IMG/VR virus record: IMGVR_UViG_3300031227_000276
Coordinates: 1 to 29,660 of that record
DNA: 29,660 nucleotides
Direction: 5' to 3' (one strand)
From: a virus
Of the stretch, positions 1-6,361 are shown one piece after another. The notes under the pieces were generated by a model that was not told where the DNA came from, did no database searches, and saw only the letters and a program-made list of their open reading frames with translations. Position numbers and translations under genes: made by a program. How positions within the stretch are numbered: position 1 is the first letter of the stretch; each line of letters starts with the position of its first letter.

Positions 1-81
1 GACGTGGCTTTCGCCCGGCAGGAATCCCCTCTGGAGCTTTAAGTTTTTTAGTTGTTTTTTCATATCACTATCCCATCGCAT
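1..81 (-). CDS. Partial early gene, unknown
   Basis: The 5' end of a leftward gene that leaves the window. Reading starts at the ATG at 81-79 and stays open for 27 codons to base 1. The product begins MRWDSDMKKQLKNLKLQ and is basic. A purine-rich AAGGTGGG lies just upstream of the ATG, with an internal ATG at codon 7 as the alternative start. It is in line with the leftward gene cluster and follows the zinc-ribbon gene after 53 bases. Too little is visible to name it. Confidence 0.5.
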   Translation of the reverse strand, partial: MRWDSDMKKQLKNLKLQRGFLPGESHV

Positions 82-134
82 AATCCCACCTTACCACACC
101 ACGCGAAATTGTCAACAACTATTTTCATCTTTTT

Positions 135-356
135 TTATGCCCAAAGCCCTATGTAAATTATGCCCGACTCGCGGTTGAGCTTTAGCTGATCCAAATTATC
201 CTGCACACAAGCCGCATGGACGGGCTGTGCCTCGCAGTTGCCGTCAACTTCCGTGCCGTCAACAGGCACGAGGAAGCAGGGCTTGTCGTCGGTTGTCCCG
301 CAGATAGGGCAGATGGACTTGCCGTCTTGCGGGAAGTGGTCAAATGTTCTGTTCAT
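135..356 (-). CDS. Small zinc-ribbon-like protein
   Basis: A 73-residue protein with CPICGTTDDKPC near residues 16-27 and a later HAAC, which suggests a small metal-binding knuckle. Its ATG overlaps the TGA of the gene upstream as ATGA (356-353), so translation is probably coupled. The upstream purine tract (AGAAAGAAAAAC) is weak as a ribosome site, which also fits coupling. The function is not recognised; small zinc-ribbon proteins of this kind are common accessory genes in phage early regions. Confidence 0.7.
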   Translation of the reverse strand: MNRTFDHFPQDGKSICPICGTTDDKPCFLVPVDGTEVDGNCEAQPVHAACVQDNLDQLKLNRESGIIYIGLWA

Positions 357-1075
357 GTTTTTCTTTCTGTGGTCGCCAGTTGCTTAAACTCGACACACCA
401 ACACCAGGGATTAACAGACCATCCGTATCCGCGCTTGGCGTTGATGGAGTCCCAAAGATTCGAGAACCAAAAATTTGCCTTATATCCTGCGTTCACGGTT
501 GGAAACAACTCTTGATCTCGCGGCCATCCCTCGGCTTGTGCATCCGTTCCGTTTATTTCCTGCACCCGCTCCACCTTGACGCCGACAACTTCCAGCGTGA
601 TTCTGCTGGCCCAGCGGGGCATGTAAATTGAGGGTCTCCATTTTACATGACCATCCTTAGCCATGTCACCGCCATATCGCGGACCATTCGTAACGATTGT
701 TCGGGCTTCTGGATCACGGCGTCCATTCCATGTGGCGCGATATTCAACGCCTGTTTCGTGTTTTGATGGTTTATCCATCGGGTTGTGACTACTCGACCAT
801 GTTTCCCGCCACGTCTCCCTCACCCACAGCCTGTCGCCGGGAGCGCCAAAAGGACATTTCCATCCACAATCGTTTTTCAGGCCGCCAACATCGTTTCGCA
901 ATTTACCGGTGTCTGAATATCCGATCCAATAACATGGTTGCGCTGAATGTTCTTTTGGATGCCAATTATATGATGGCGGTTGGGGCTTAATCACCCGACG
1001 CGTTTGAGATTTTCTGTTTTTGAGAATGGATCGTATCATCGCGGAATTAAACAATATTGGTTTTTCATTTAACAT
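353..1075 (-). CDS. ASCH-like conserved phage protein
   Basis: A 240-residue protein of a widespread phage family. It has the N-terminal signature KPILFNSAMIRSIL followed by QTRRVIKPQ, then GDRLWVRETW around residues 80-90, WRPSIYMPRWASRI in the middle, and a C-terminal segment with WDSI and NPW. The GD-R-WVRE element resembles ASCH-fold proteins, which are thought to bind RNA or nucleotides; that assignment is inferred from pattern memory. A longer ORF opens at 1105, but a strong AAGGAG at 1090-1085 sits 9 bases before the ATG at 1075, so that start was chosen. The gene overlaps the next one downstream by ATGA. The exact role is unknown. Confidence 0.72.
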   Translation of the reverse strand: MLNEKPILFNSAMIRSILKNRKSQTRRVIKPQPPSYNWHPKEHSAQPCYWIGYSDTGKLRNDVGGLKNDCGWKCPFGAPGDRLWVRETWRETWSSSHNPMDKPSKHETGVEYRATWNGRRDPEARTIVTNGPRYGGDMAKDGHVKWRPSIYMPRWASRITLEVVGVKVERVQEINGTDAQAEGWPRDQELFPTVNAGYKANFWFSNLWDSINAKRGYGWSVNPWCWCVEFKQLATTERKT

Positions 1076-1101
1076 AGGGGTATACTCCTTCATCCTGCCG
1101 G

Positions 1102-1383
1102 TCATTTTCTTTTCTTCTTATTAGTGTGTCCAATGACTTTGTAATTGCGTATCCACGTCGTAGGTATCTTTTGAACGTTGCCGAATTTTTCTTCCTGGTC
1201 GCAACCAGAATCTTCCTGTAGCCATGAGCTACAAATAATCAGCTCTCGCTTAGTCTTTTTAACAAGATATCCCGCCTCGTATGTCCATAAATCAAACTTT
1301 TGTATCAACTGTTTTATTTGATCGTTGTTAAACCATCCGCCTCTACCGTAGGCATCTTTCCATTCAAAGCTAACGATTTTCAT
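1102..1383 (-). CDS. Conserved phage hypothetical protein
   Basis: A 93-residue protein starting MKIVSFEWKDAYGRGGWF. A GYLVKKTKRELIICSSW segment looks beta-rich, and it continues into KIPTTWIRNYKVIG and a lysine-rich tail. The pattern (W-x-DA at the N terminus, a GYLV strand, IP near the end) recalls small beta-barrel-like proteins common in phage early regions, but no function is known to me. The ORF can be opened at 1410, yet AAGGAG lies four bases before the ATG at 1383, and starting there removes the overlap with the preceding gene. Confidence 0.65.
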   Translation of the reverse strand: MKIVSFEWKDAYGRGGWFNNDQIKQLIQKFDLWTYEAGYLVKKTKRELIICSSWLQEDSGCDQEEKFGNVQKIPTTWIRNYKVIGHTNKKKRK

Positions 1384-1396
1384 TTGACTCCTTGTT

Positions 1397-1603
1397 TTAT
1401 CTGTCGTCATACAAACATGCTATCTCTAAGAATTGCTGTAATGACATACACCTCGGCACTTCCAACGTCCCGAACCGTTCAGAGAACATCACTGAATTTG
1501 GTTGGGCGGGATTATCATTTGTATCATAATTATCAAGACCGCAATCCTTGCGATGAACAATAAACGTAGATCGTCGCCGTTTTTTTGGTCTTTTGCTTTT
1601 CAT
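1397..1603 (-). CDS. Small basic hypothetical protein
   Basis: A 68-residue protein with a strongly basic start (MKSKRPKKRRRS) that could bind nucleic acid. It then has a neutral middle and an acidic end (LYDDR). The ATG at 1603 overlaps the TGA that ends the upstream membrane-protein reading frame (ATGA, 1603-1600). This decides the start over the longer ORF opening at 1669, which would run out of frame across the upstream gene. No family is recognised. Confidence 0.6.
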   Translation of the reverse strand: MKSKRPKKRRRSTFIVHRKDCGLDNYDTNDNPAQPNSVMFSERFGTLEVPRCMSLQQFLEIACLYDDR

Positions 1604-1791
1604 CCCCACACCACGAGCGCCACGCCGACCGCTATCCGTATCACGCGGATGTAATGATCGCGCCACCATGTCTGCGCCTTATTGTCAATATAAAGCGAGA
1701 GCTAAAACCATCCATCAGTGATACACCACATTCCCGCCAGCTTAATAAAGCAGTGCATATTCCACGTCTCGGCTATCAGGTCAAAGCTCAT
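1600..1791 (-). pseudogene. Small membrane protein gene with in-frame amber
   Basis: A reading frame of 62 sense codons interrupted by one TAG (1704-1702). It begins MSFDLIAETWNMHCFIKL after an excellent ribosome site (AGGAGG at 1802-1797, 5 bases from the ATG). The first 29 residues run to DGWF and the amber. The same frame then continues as LSLYIDNKAQTWWRDHYIR and a hydrophobic segment, VIRIAVGVALVVWG, ending in a TGA that overlaps the next ATG. Both halves look like one small phage membrane protein with a C-terminal transmembrane helix. The amber may be a loss-of-function mutation, a sequence error or a read-through site. Other genes in the window end in TAG, so general TAG reassignment is unlikely. 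Confidence 0.6.
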
Positions 1792-1880
1792 TTCTGCCTC
1801 CTGTTGTTGTTGTTCACGTGATTTCCTTGCTATTGTTGACTTTTCTGGTTTGGTAACGAAACAGATTTCATTACCAGAAT

Positions 1881-2128
1881 CTATTCCTTCCCCGCGCCGG
1901 CCACGGGTTTATCCGGCCCAACATGCCAGTGTGCTGTTCCCGGATCGTCGCATCCGCATATATCATCTGCGGCAATGTCACGTCGGTAACCTGGTTTGCA
2001 CCGAAGCAAATCACAACATTCATAACCAGGTATCAGATCATCAAGCAACCGCATGGCTCTTGGGTACTATACAGCCCGTCATAGCCGTTCTTCTTGAGAT
2101 AATCCGATACTATGTCTTTAACGTTCAT
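1881..2128 (-). pseudogene. Frameshifted Cys-rich conserved phage protein
   Basis: The ATG at 2128 has GGAGG five bases upstream and overlaps the TGA of the preceding gene (ATGA). The frame reads MNVKDIVSDYLKKNGYDGLY and on to PCGC before stopping at 2033. From about 2042 the -1 frame continues naturally as DDLIPGYECCDLLRCKPGY, then CGCDDPGTAHWHVGPDKP, and ends in TAG at 1881. The joined protein, about 80 residues and Cys-rich with a terminal HWHVGPDK, matches a well-known type of small phage protein. One base appears to be missing after TGC TTG. No slippery heptamer is evident, so this is a frameshift mutation or a sequence error rather than clear programmed frameshifting. Confidence 0.65.
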
Positions 2129-2625
2129 GTTGTCCTCCACGGGTTTGATATTACTTCCCTGATTCTGTTTGCCTGCCATTTGCTCTCGGCTGATGTGTCA
2201 TCGGCGGCATCGGCGGCATTGGCGGCGGCATACGCGGCATGAGCGGCATGAGCGGCATGAGCGGCATGAGCGGCATGAGCGGCATCGGCGGCATACGCGG
2301 CATCGGCGGCATACGCGGCACGCGCGGCGTCATACGCGGTATGGCGAGAATTAGAACTGTTTTTTGCCGCCTCGATAGCTTTGCATGGCCTATCGTCATT
2401 AGGATATCTGCGCTCGAAGATTGGCAATACGCGCTCAGCAAACTCAATAGCTAACAGGCGCTCCTGCTCCAGCTCGATCTTGTTGGCTTTATCCAGCATC
2501 CATATCAGCCAATCTCCGCGCTTGCAGTTATCGTAGACGTCAGCCAGTGTCGCGTATTGCTTGGCCCACTTCGCCCCATCGTCACAAGCTCTGTGTTTTA
2601 TACAGAATTGTTCAACTCCGTTCAT
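2125..2625 (-). CDS. Imm-5-like protein with alanine-rich repeat tail
   Basis: A 166-residue protein starting MNGVEQFCIKHRACDDGAKW. The N-terminal half has the pattern C-x-G-A-x-WA, then D-x-C-x-RGDWLIWML, then AERVLPIFERRYPNDDRPCKAIEAA. I associate this with Imm-5-like putative immunity-protein domains often found in phages. The C-terminal third is low complexity, built from AAH, AAY and AAD triplets encoded by a 9-base tandem repeat. AGGAGG lies before the ATG at 2625, so the much longer ORF opening at 2775 is not used. The stop overlaps the next ATG. The tail probably forms an extended helix; the function is unknown. Confidence 0.65.
   Translation of the reverse strand: MNGVEQFCIKHRACDDGAKWAKQYATLADVYDNCKRGDWLIWMLDKANKIELEQERLLAIEFAERVLPIFERRYPNDDRPCKAIEAAKNSSNSRHTAYDAARAAYAADAAYAADAAHAAHAAHAAHAAHAAYAAANAADAADDTSAESKWQANRIREVISNPWRTT
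2202..2335. repeat. 9-bp tandem repeat coding for Ala-rich tail
   Basis: Tandem 9-base units of the form NNNCGGCAT on the plus strand. Five copies of GAGCGGCAT in 2241-2285 are perfect, flanked by degenerate copies on both sides. On the coding (minus) strand each unit reads Ala-Ala-His, Ala-Ala-Tyr or Ala-Ala-Asp. The unit length is a multiple of three, so changes in copy number keep the gene in frame. Confidence 0.9.
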
Positions 2626-2641
2626 GTTTTTCCTCCTGTTG

Positions 2642-2920
2642 TTATGTTTGCGCGGGTGATTCATGGTTAATCGGCTTGCCATAGATTTCTTCCATTGAGA
2701 GGGTCTGTTGTCCTGGATTAAGCGTCTGATGCAGTATTTTACACAGCATCTCAAGATTCGACACCTTCTGACCATCGGCTACATCCGCCAACACCTTGTC
2801 CAGAAATGGCGGCAGCACATAGCCCCGGATGCTGTTAAACTTGATTCGATGCTCTTTGCAACAGAACTTCTGCCAATCCCGCGTCGGCTTAAACTCGACA
2901 TTGCACCACGGACACTTCAT
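2642..2920 (-). CDS. Zinc-finger phage protein
   Basis: A 92-residue protein beginning MKCPWCNVEF, followed by RDWQKFCCKEHRIKF. This C-x2-C...C-C-x2-H arrangement is a classic small zinc finger that often opens phage accessory proteins. The remainder is helical and acidic (SNLEMLCKILHQTL). An AAGGGGG site lies 8 bases before the ATG at 2920, which is preferred over the ATG at 2953, where the ribosome site would be almost touching the start. It lies between the MNKAQLW gene and the Ala-rich gene in the leftward operon. The partner and role are unknown. Confidence 0.65.
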   Translation of the reverse strand: MKCPWCNVEFKPTRDWQKFCCKEHRIKFNSIRGYVLPPFLDKVLADVADGQKVSNLEMLCKILHQTLNPGQQTLSMEEIYGKPINHESPAQT

Positions 2921-3047
2921 CGCCACTACCCCCTTAAAATGCGTATTACGCATTATCCTTGTTCAAACTGTCTGAAACGTGAAAACATGCCTTTCAACCC
3001 TTTTGACGCGCTGTGCGTCCACACAGACCCCGCCATGATGGCAATTC

Positions 3048-3242
3048 CTACATCCCGAGCGTGCGCCTGACACGATTGGCTGCTTTCTTCTCGCCCCACC
3101 CGAAGAATAGCCTGTATTCTTCCGCCTCGGCGCATGCCAAGTAGAAGAATGTCTTCGTTCTTTTGGGCGATAAATGCGCGCCATTGTTCGCCCATCCGGG
3201 GTGTTCCTTGATAATGTCTTGCCATAGTTGCGCTTTATTCAT
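3048..3242 (-). CDS. Small paralogue B of a tandem pair
   Basis: A 64-residue protein starting MNKAQLWQDIIKEHPGWANNG and ending RRTLGM before TAG. Its first 35 residues align with the gene immediately upstream: LWQDIIKEHPGWA against IWQELIEKHPEWA, then TKTFF against LRMFF. The two are tandem paralogues. The ATG at 3242 overlaps the TGA of the first copy (ATGA). The function is unknown. The 127 bases after this gene (2921-3047) hold only short competing frames, none well supported. Confidence 0.65.
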   Translation of the reverse strand: MNKAQLWQDIIKEHPGWANNGAHLSPKRTKTFFYLACAEAEEYRLFFGWGEKKAANRVRRTLGM

Positions 3243-3385
3243 GTGTCGTCCACCCATATTCCTGTTGCCTCGTCCCATACCAAGTCGAAGAACATTCTAA
3301 GCGTATCAGGCGCGAATCGTGCTCCTTCGGTCGCCCATTCCGGGTGCTTCTCGATGAGTTCCTGCCAAATTTCTTCTTTGCTCAT
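3239..3385 (-). CDS. Small paralogue A of a tandem pair
   Basis: A 48-residue protein, MSKEEIWQELIEKHPEWA at its start and ending in ATGIWVDDT. It is clearly related to the next gene (3048-3242) through the W-Q-(E/D)-(L/I)-I-x-(K/E)-HP-x-WA motif and a downstream MFF/TFF. A purine-rich AAGGGA precedes the ATG by 7 bases. The stop overlaps the start of the second copy. The repeated motif and immediate adjacency indicate a local duplication. No function is known to me; the length and helix-like spacing suggest a small binding module. Confidence 0.65.
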   Translation of the reverse strand: MSKEEIWQELIEKHPEWATEGARFAPDTLRMFFDLVWDEATGIWVDDT

Positions 3386-3408
3386 GTTTTCATCCCTTGC
3401 TCCCCCTC

Positions 3409-3470
3409 ACCCGCCCCGCCCGATACGCTGTCGCCGTTGCGGGGTGGGCTTTCAGGAGGGCAGTCCTGAA
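3409..3470. other. GC-rich intergenic hairpins
   Basis: Between the stop at 3472 and the start at 3385 lie two inverted repeats. TTCAGGA/TCCTGAA (3451-3457 with 3464-3470) forms a 7-bp stem with a 6-base loop. CCCGCCCCGC with GCGGGGTGGG (3410-3419 with 3439-3448) forms a 10-bp stem with one wobble. No T-run follows either, so a normal intrinsic terminator is not evident. They may insulate or process the leftward transcript. Confidence 0.4.
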
Positions 3471-3471
3471 G

Positions 3472-3690
3472 TCACCGCATTGGTGGTGGTTGGTTTACGA
3501 CCGATCCAGTGCCATCGAACCCACCATCTTTCCTAAAAAAGAAGTCGCGGTTCATCTTCGGTTGGGTATCCGGATATTTCAGGTCTGGTAAAGATTCGAT
3601 GTGAAGCACGTCCAGTTTCGTGCCGATCTTTATCTCGAATTTGAGTCCGCTTACCCTATCCTCGATTTTCCACTTGTCATTGATCTGCAT
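3472..3690 (-). CDS. Hypothetical early protein
   Basis: A 72-residue protein, MQINDKWKIEDRVSGLKFEI at its start, with a probable beta-hairpin in the first half and a polar, Pro-rich end (QPPPMR). AAGGAGAATC precedes the ATG. It overlaps the end of the upstream small gene by 14 bases, which is common in this operon. No family is recognised; gene density, ribosome site and orientation support it as real. Confidence 0.55.
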   Translation of the reverse strand: MQINDKWKIEDRVSGLKFEIKIGTKLDVLHIESLPDLKYPDTQPKMNRDFFFRKDGGFDGTGSVVNQPPPMR

Positions 3691-3856
3691 GATTCTCCTT
3701 TTCCTTTATTTTGTTATGGTTCTCCATGATTTCCTTGTGCAGGTCGGCGAACGTCCATGACGGATCTAAATCCCAAACCGTGTTATGATGCAGTTCGTTC
3801 CATTCTGCCCGCACTGCGGCCTTATACATTGCAAGCTCGCTCACGGGGTCATTCAT
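3677..3856 (-). CDS. Small helical protein downstream of recT
   Basis: A 59-residue protein starting MNDPVSELAMYKAAVRAEWN and ending in a lysine- and glutamate-rich helix. Its ATG at 3856 overlaps the TGA of the RecT-like gene (ATGA, 3856-3853), so it is likely to be translationally coupled to it. This overlap selects the start; the ORF itself opens at 3907. The tight coupling suggests a role connected with recombination, but that is inference only. Confidence 0.6.
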   Translation of the reverse strand: MNDPVSELAMYKAAVRAEWNELHHNTVWDLDPSWTFADLHKEIMENHNKIKEKENHADQ

Positions 3857-4938
3857 GGCAACATCTCTGTGATGGTTTCCAGTTCGAGTCCGTATTCCCC
3901 TTGCCATGCCGTTGCCACAACATCAACGTTCTTATGCTTCAACTTGTTGGCTACATCAAATAGCTTTTTATCGAATGTATTGACCCATGTTTCGGTATTG
4001 TCATTGCTTATTATCAGGATTCCAAAACGCATCCCACCTTTCTTCTTCGTTGGCTTCTCGCTGAACGCATGGACCCTGCCGATGATCCTTACGTCCGGCT
4101 CTTTACCGCCATCCTTCGGGATAGGATCTGGTTCCGGTGTTCCCACGGGTTCAGTGCTGGTGTTCGCACTCGCGCCATGCTCTTCCGATTCTGGTGCGGC
4201 TGATGGTCTTTCGGTCAGCTTGGATTCCAATGCCTGAACCCCGCGTTCGGGCGGTGTGTCAGTATAAGTCACATTGATCGGCTCGAACTGGTCGTGATCG
4301 TGTTCCAGTGCGTCCCGATATTCAGGAGAAAGCGGCAACCATTTTGACAGCCTTCTGAATACAGTTTTCTTAGCCATCTCGTTCCAGTCTGTAACCCACG
4401 GCCCATCTTGACCGGCTTTGCTTCGTTTGCGTATCTTTTCGACTTCATCCTTCGTCATAACCGCAGAAGCCTCCGTGCCATCCTTGAACCGGCAAATAGC
4501 ATATACGGCATACATTTCGCCACGCGGCTTTTTGAAGTCAATTTTGTGTGCCTTTACTTCCCCACGGTCGTATTCAAACACATCATTTGCGCATATAATA
4601 TCTGCGTGAATGTTTGATACCTTGCCACTCCGCATAGCCAGATCGCAAATTCCCTTGTAATCCACAATCACCGTGCAGGAGCTACCGTATGGAATCAAAT
4701 GCGCCAGCCTTCCGTCCGGCTCAAGCCCCAACTGGCTCAATGTCAGCAGGGATTGGAAGAAGCTCTCCGGTGTGCAGGCTAACAGCTTCGGCGTTTTGGT
4801 CAACGCCGTCAATGCTATCCTGATGAATCGTTCTGGTGAAAGATGCTTTGGTAGTGCGTTCTTGACTTGTATCTTGAACTCATCTCCGACAAGCAATGAT
4901 TTGATTGATCGTTCCTCTTTTTTCTGAATGTTCGCCAT
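3853..4938 (-). CDS. recT: RecT-family annealing protein with OB-like tail
   Basis: A single-strand annealing protein of the RecT/Bet group, which pairs complementary DNA strands made by a partner exonuclease. Residues 30-225 hold the family core: RFIRIALTALTKTPKLLACT, SFFQSLLTLSQLGLEPDGR (61-77), a YKGICDLAMRSG segment (94-105) and EMAKKTVFRRLSKWLP (187-202). A Pro/Glu-rich linker spans about 228-282. After it comes a beta-rich block (VRIIGRVHAFSE to GLELETI, 283-356) that looks like an OB fold and is not part of ordinary RecT, which is about 270 residues. AGGAGG sits 6 bases before the ATG. It lies 10 bases from the exonuclease gene, the usual pairing. Confidence 0.88.
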   Translation of the reverse strand: MANIQKKEERSIKSLLVGDEFKIQVKNALPKHLSPERFIRIALTALTKTPKLLACTPESFFQSLLTLSQLGLEPDGRLAHLIPYGSSCTVIVDYKGICDLAMRSGKVSNIHADIICANDVFEYDRGEVKAHKIDFKKPRGEMYAVYAICRFKDGTEASAVMTKDEVEKIRKRSKAGQDGPWVTDWNEMAKKTVFRRLSKWLPLSPEYRDALEHDHDQFEPINVTYTDTPPERGVQALESKLTERPSAAPESEEHGASANTSTEPVGTPEPDPIPKDGGKEPDVRIIGRVHAFSEKPTKKKGGMRFGILIISNDNTETWVNTFDKKLFDVANKLKHKNVDVVATAWQGEYGLELETITEMLP

Positions 4939-4948
4939 GATAATCCTC

Positions 4949-5863
4949 CTATGCTTTGAGTAATCGTGCCTTTTTGAACGTCACTCTTGTTGTTTCCGAC
5001 TTCTTTGTGAACTTCTCCGCAATGTCAGGATGCTCGGCTTTCAACGCCTTTGTGTCAAGCCGATTGACCTCAACCTTCTGCACCACGACATTGCCAGCAT
5101 CGCTTTCCCCGATTTCCGCATCGCCCATAGCGGACAGGCAGGCAGCCTTTGCCTCATCCTCTGCTTTCACTGCTTCCTTGCGCTTTGCCTCAAGATCCCG
5201 CCATTTAAGAACAATATCCGCACTGATAGGCAGCGTCAATCCAGGCTCGCGTTTGCGGAGCCGGATGATATTCAGGCTCGGTGTGCCTTCAGGCGGTATG
5301 TCCTTCTGAACATTATCTTCCCAGAACGCCGTTACCTTCTCAAGAATGATTTCGCAGATGGACTCCGACCGCTCAATGCGAAACATCAGTCTGCCCCTGC
5401 CGCCAATCAACGCCGGAACATGCACAAGATCAAGATTGCTGACAAGAGCCTGGTGCTGACACTGAATAATAATATGGCTTGGAACCTGATCTGTGCCATT
5501 ATCACCCCACTCATCCTTTGTAGCAAATGACATGATGCCGGATGTCTTAGCCTCCATACCTTCCATCACATCCACAACCAGCGCGTCATGCGTTGCCGAT
5601 AATATGCCGTTAGTGTGGACTCTAAACTGGTTCTTGAGTATTCTCACGCCCAGTTCTGATGCACCATAATCCAGAAGCCCATCCTCTATCATGTTTCCAA
5701 TGTCGCCGGCCTCTCCAACGCTTGCCGGTGATTCGACCTTGCCCGTCTTGAGCAACCAAACATCATAGGGCGTCTTATACGGCGATAATCCTAAGATTGC
5801 CGCACTCTCTGACGCTCCTATATGCTTCTTCCTAAGCTCTTTTTGTTTGTCCGTTATTGGCAT
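4949..5863 (-). CDS. YqaJ/lambda-type exonuclease
   Basis: A 304-residue nuclease of the PD-(D/E)XK superfamily, YqaJ-like recombinase family. It would degrade one strand of duplex DNA from an end to feed the annealing protein downstream. Visible signatures are the N-terminal IGASESAAILGLSPYKTPYDVW (15-36), GNMIE with acidic residue E60, ATHDALV with D93, the EAK catalytic pair (E104, K106) and the Q-rich IIIQCQHQAL helix (131-140). The C-terminal third is a helical, Lys/Glu-rich extension. GGGAGG precedes the ATG after the CAA-type leader seen elsewhere. The length is usual for the family. Confidence 0.88.
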   Translation of the reverse strand: MPITDKQKELRKKHIGASESAAILGLSPYKTPYDVWLLKTGKVESPASVGEAGDIGNMIEDGLLDYGASELGVRILKNQFRVHTNGILSATHDALVVDVMEGMEAKTSGIMSFATKDEWGDNGTDQVPSHIIIQCQHQALVSNLDLVHVPALIGGRGRLMFRIERSESICEIILEKVTAFWEDNVQKDIPPEGTPSLNIIRLRKREPGLTLPISADIVLKWRDLEAKRKEAVKAEDEAKAACLSAMGDAEIGESDAGNVVVQKVEVNRLDTKALKAEHPDIAEKFTKKSETTRVTFKKARLLKA

Positions 5864-5880
5864 TTCCCCTCCCTGTGTTG

Positions 5881-6090
5881 TTATGGCATATAATACTGTG
5901 CGACGTGCTTGCCGCTCTTCGTCTTAATCATATCCGTGTGGATGATCCAGCCCTCTTTGCGAAGCTCGAATATCCGCGCACCGAGCCGGTCGCAATCAAA
6001 CAGTTTTGATGTCTGGCGCGGTGTCAGCTTGCGTCCCTTTGCGAGATATTTCAGAATCTTCATCGCCTGTGATTTATTGCTGTGCTTCAT
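5881..6090 (-). CDS. HTH_39-type winged helix protein
   Basis: A 69-residue DNA-binding-like protein. KILKYLAKGRKLTPRQTSKLF followed by CDRLGARIFELRKEGWIIHT is the pattern of the small phage helix-turn-helix family Pfam calls HTH_39. A first helix is followed by LTP-x-x-A/T, then the recognition helix RL-x-RI-x-ELR-x-x-G-W, then a wing (KSGKHVAQYYMP). It probably regulates phage transcription or assists replication. The leader is the recurrent AACAACAGGGAGGGCAAC before the ATG. Confidence 0.8.
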   Translation of the reverse strand: MKHSNKSQAMKILKYLAKGRKLTPRQTSKLFDCDRLGARIFELRKEGWIIHTDMIKTKSGKHVAQYYMP

Positions 6091-6115
6091 GTTGCCCTCC
6101 CTGTTGTTATCCCAA

Positions 6116-6331
6116 TCATATTTGAAAATCTTCTGGGTATTTTGTTGTTAAAGGACGATAGTTTTTTGTGGCTTTTTTGCCGCATCCTTTACATTTCATT
6201 TCAGGAATTACCCTTTGATGAAAATTAACATCGTCATATCCGCTACTCGTTTCAGTAGCACCACAATGTTCGCATTCATATATTGCATCAAAATCCCGCC
6301 TGTCTTGACTAATAATTTCTTTGATTCTCAT
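6116..6331 (-). CDS. Zinc-ribbon protein
   Basis: A 71-residue protein with two Cys pairs, CEHCG (residues 20-24) and CKGCGK (47-52). The spacing is typical of a small zinc ribbon; the intervening segment has a TSSGYDD turn. AGGGAGATAAAC precedes the ATG. Similar proteins are frequent in phage early operons next to recombination genes. Whether it binds nucleic acid or a protein partner cannot be told. Confidence 0.75.
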   Translation of the reverse strand: MRIKEIISQDRRDFDAIYECEHCGATETSSGYDDVNFHQRVIPEMKCKGCGKKATKNYRPLTTKYPEDFQI

Positions 6332-6361
6332 GTTTATCTCCCTGTTTGTTTTTGTTGCGTT

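Noticed and set aside
2625-2775. N-terminal extension of the Ala-rich protein gene to 2775
   Set aside because: AGGAGG marks the internal ATG at 2625, and the extension runs antisense-like through the neighbouring zinc-finger gene.
2953-3225. Alternative frames over the small paralogue genes, including a short CRNCHHGG-containing frame
   Set aside because: The frame with the duplicated W-Q-x-x-I motif and ATGA overlap is better supported; the Cys-containing frame has no good start, though a tiny gene at about 2963-3055 cannot be excluded.
5030-5530. Long plus-strand ORFs opposite the exonuclease and other early genes
   Set aside because: They are antisense shadows without ribosome sites, while the minus-strand products have family motifs.
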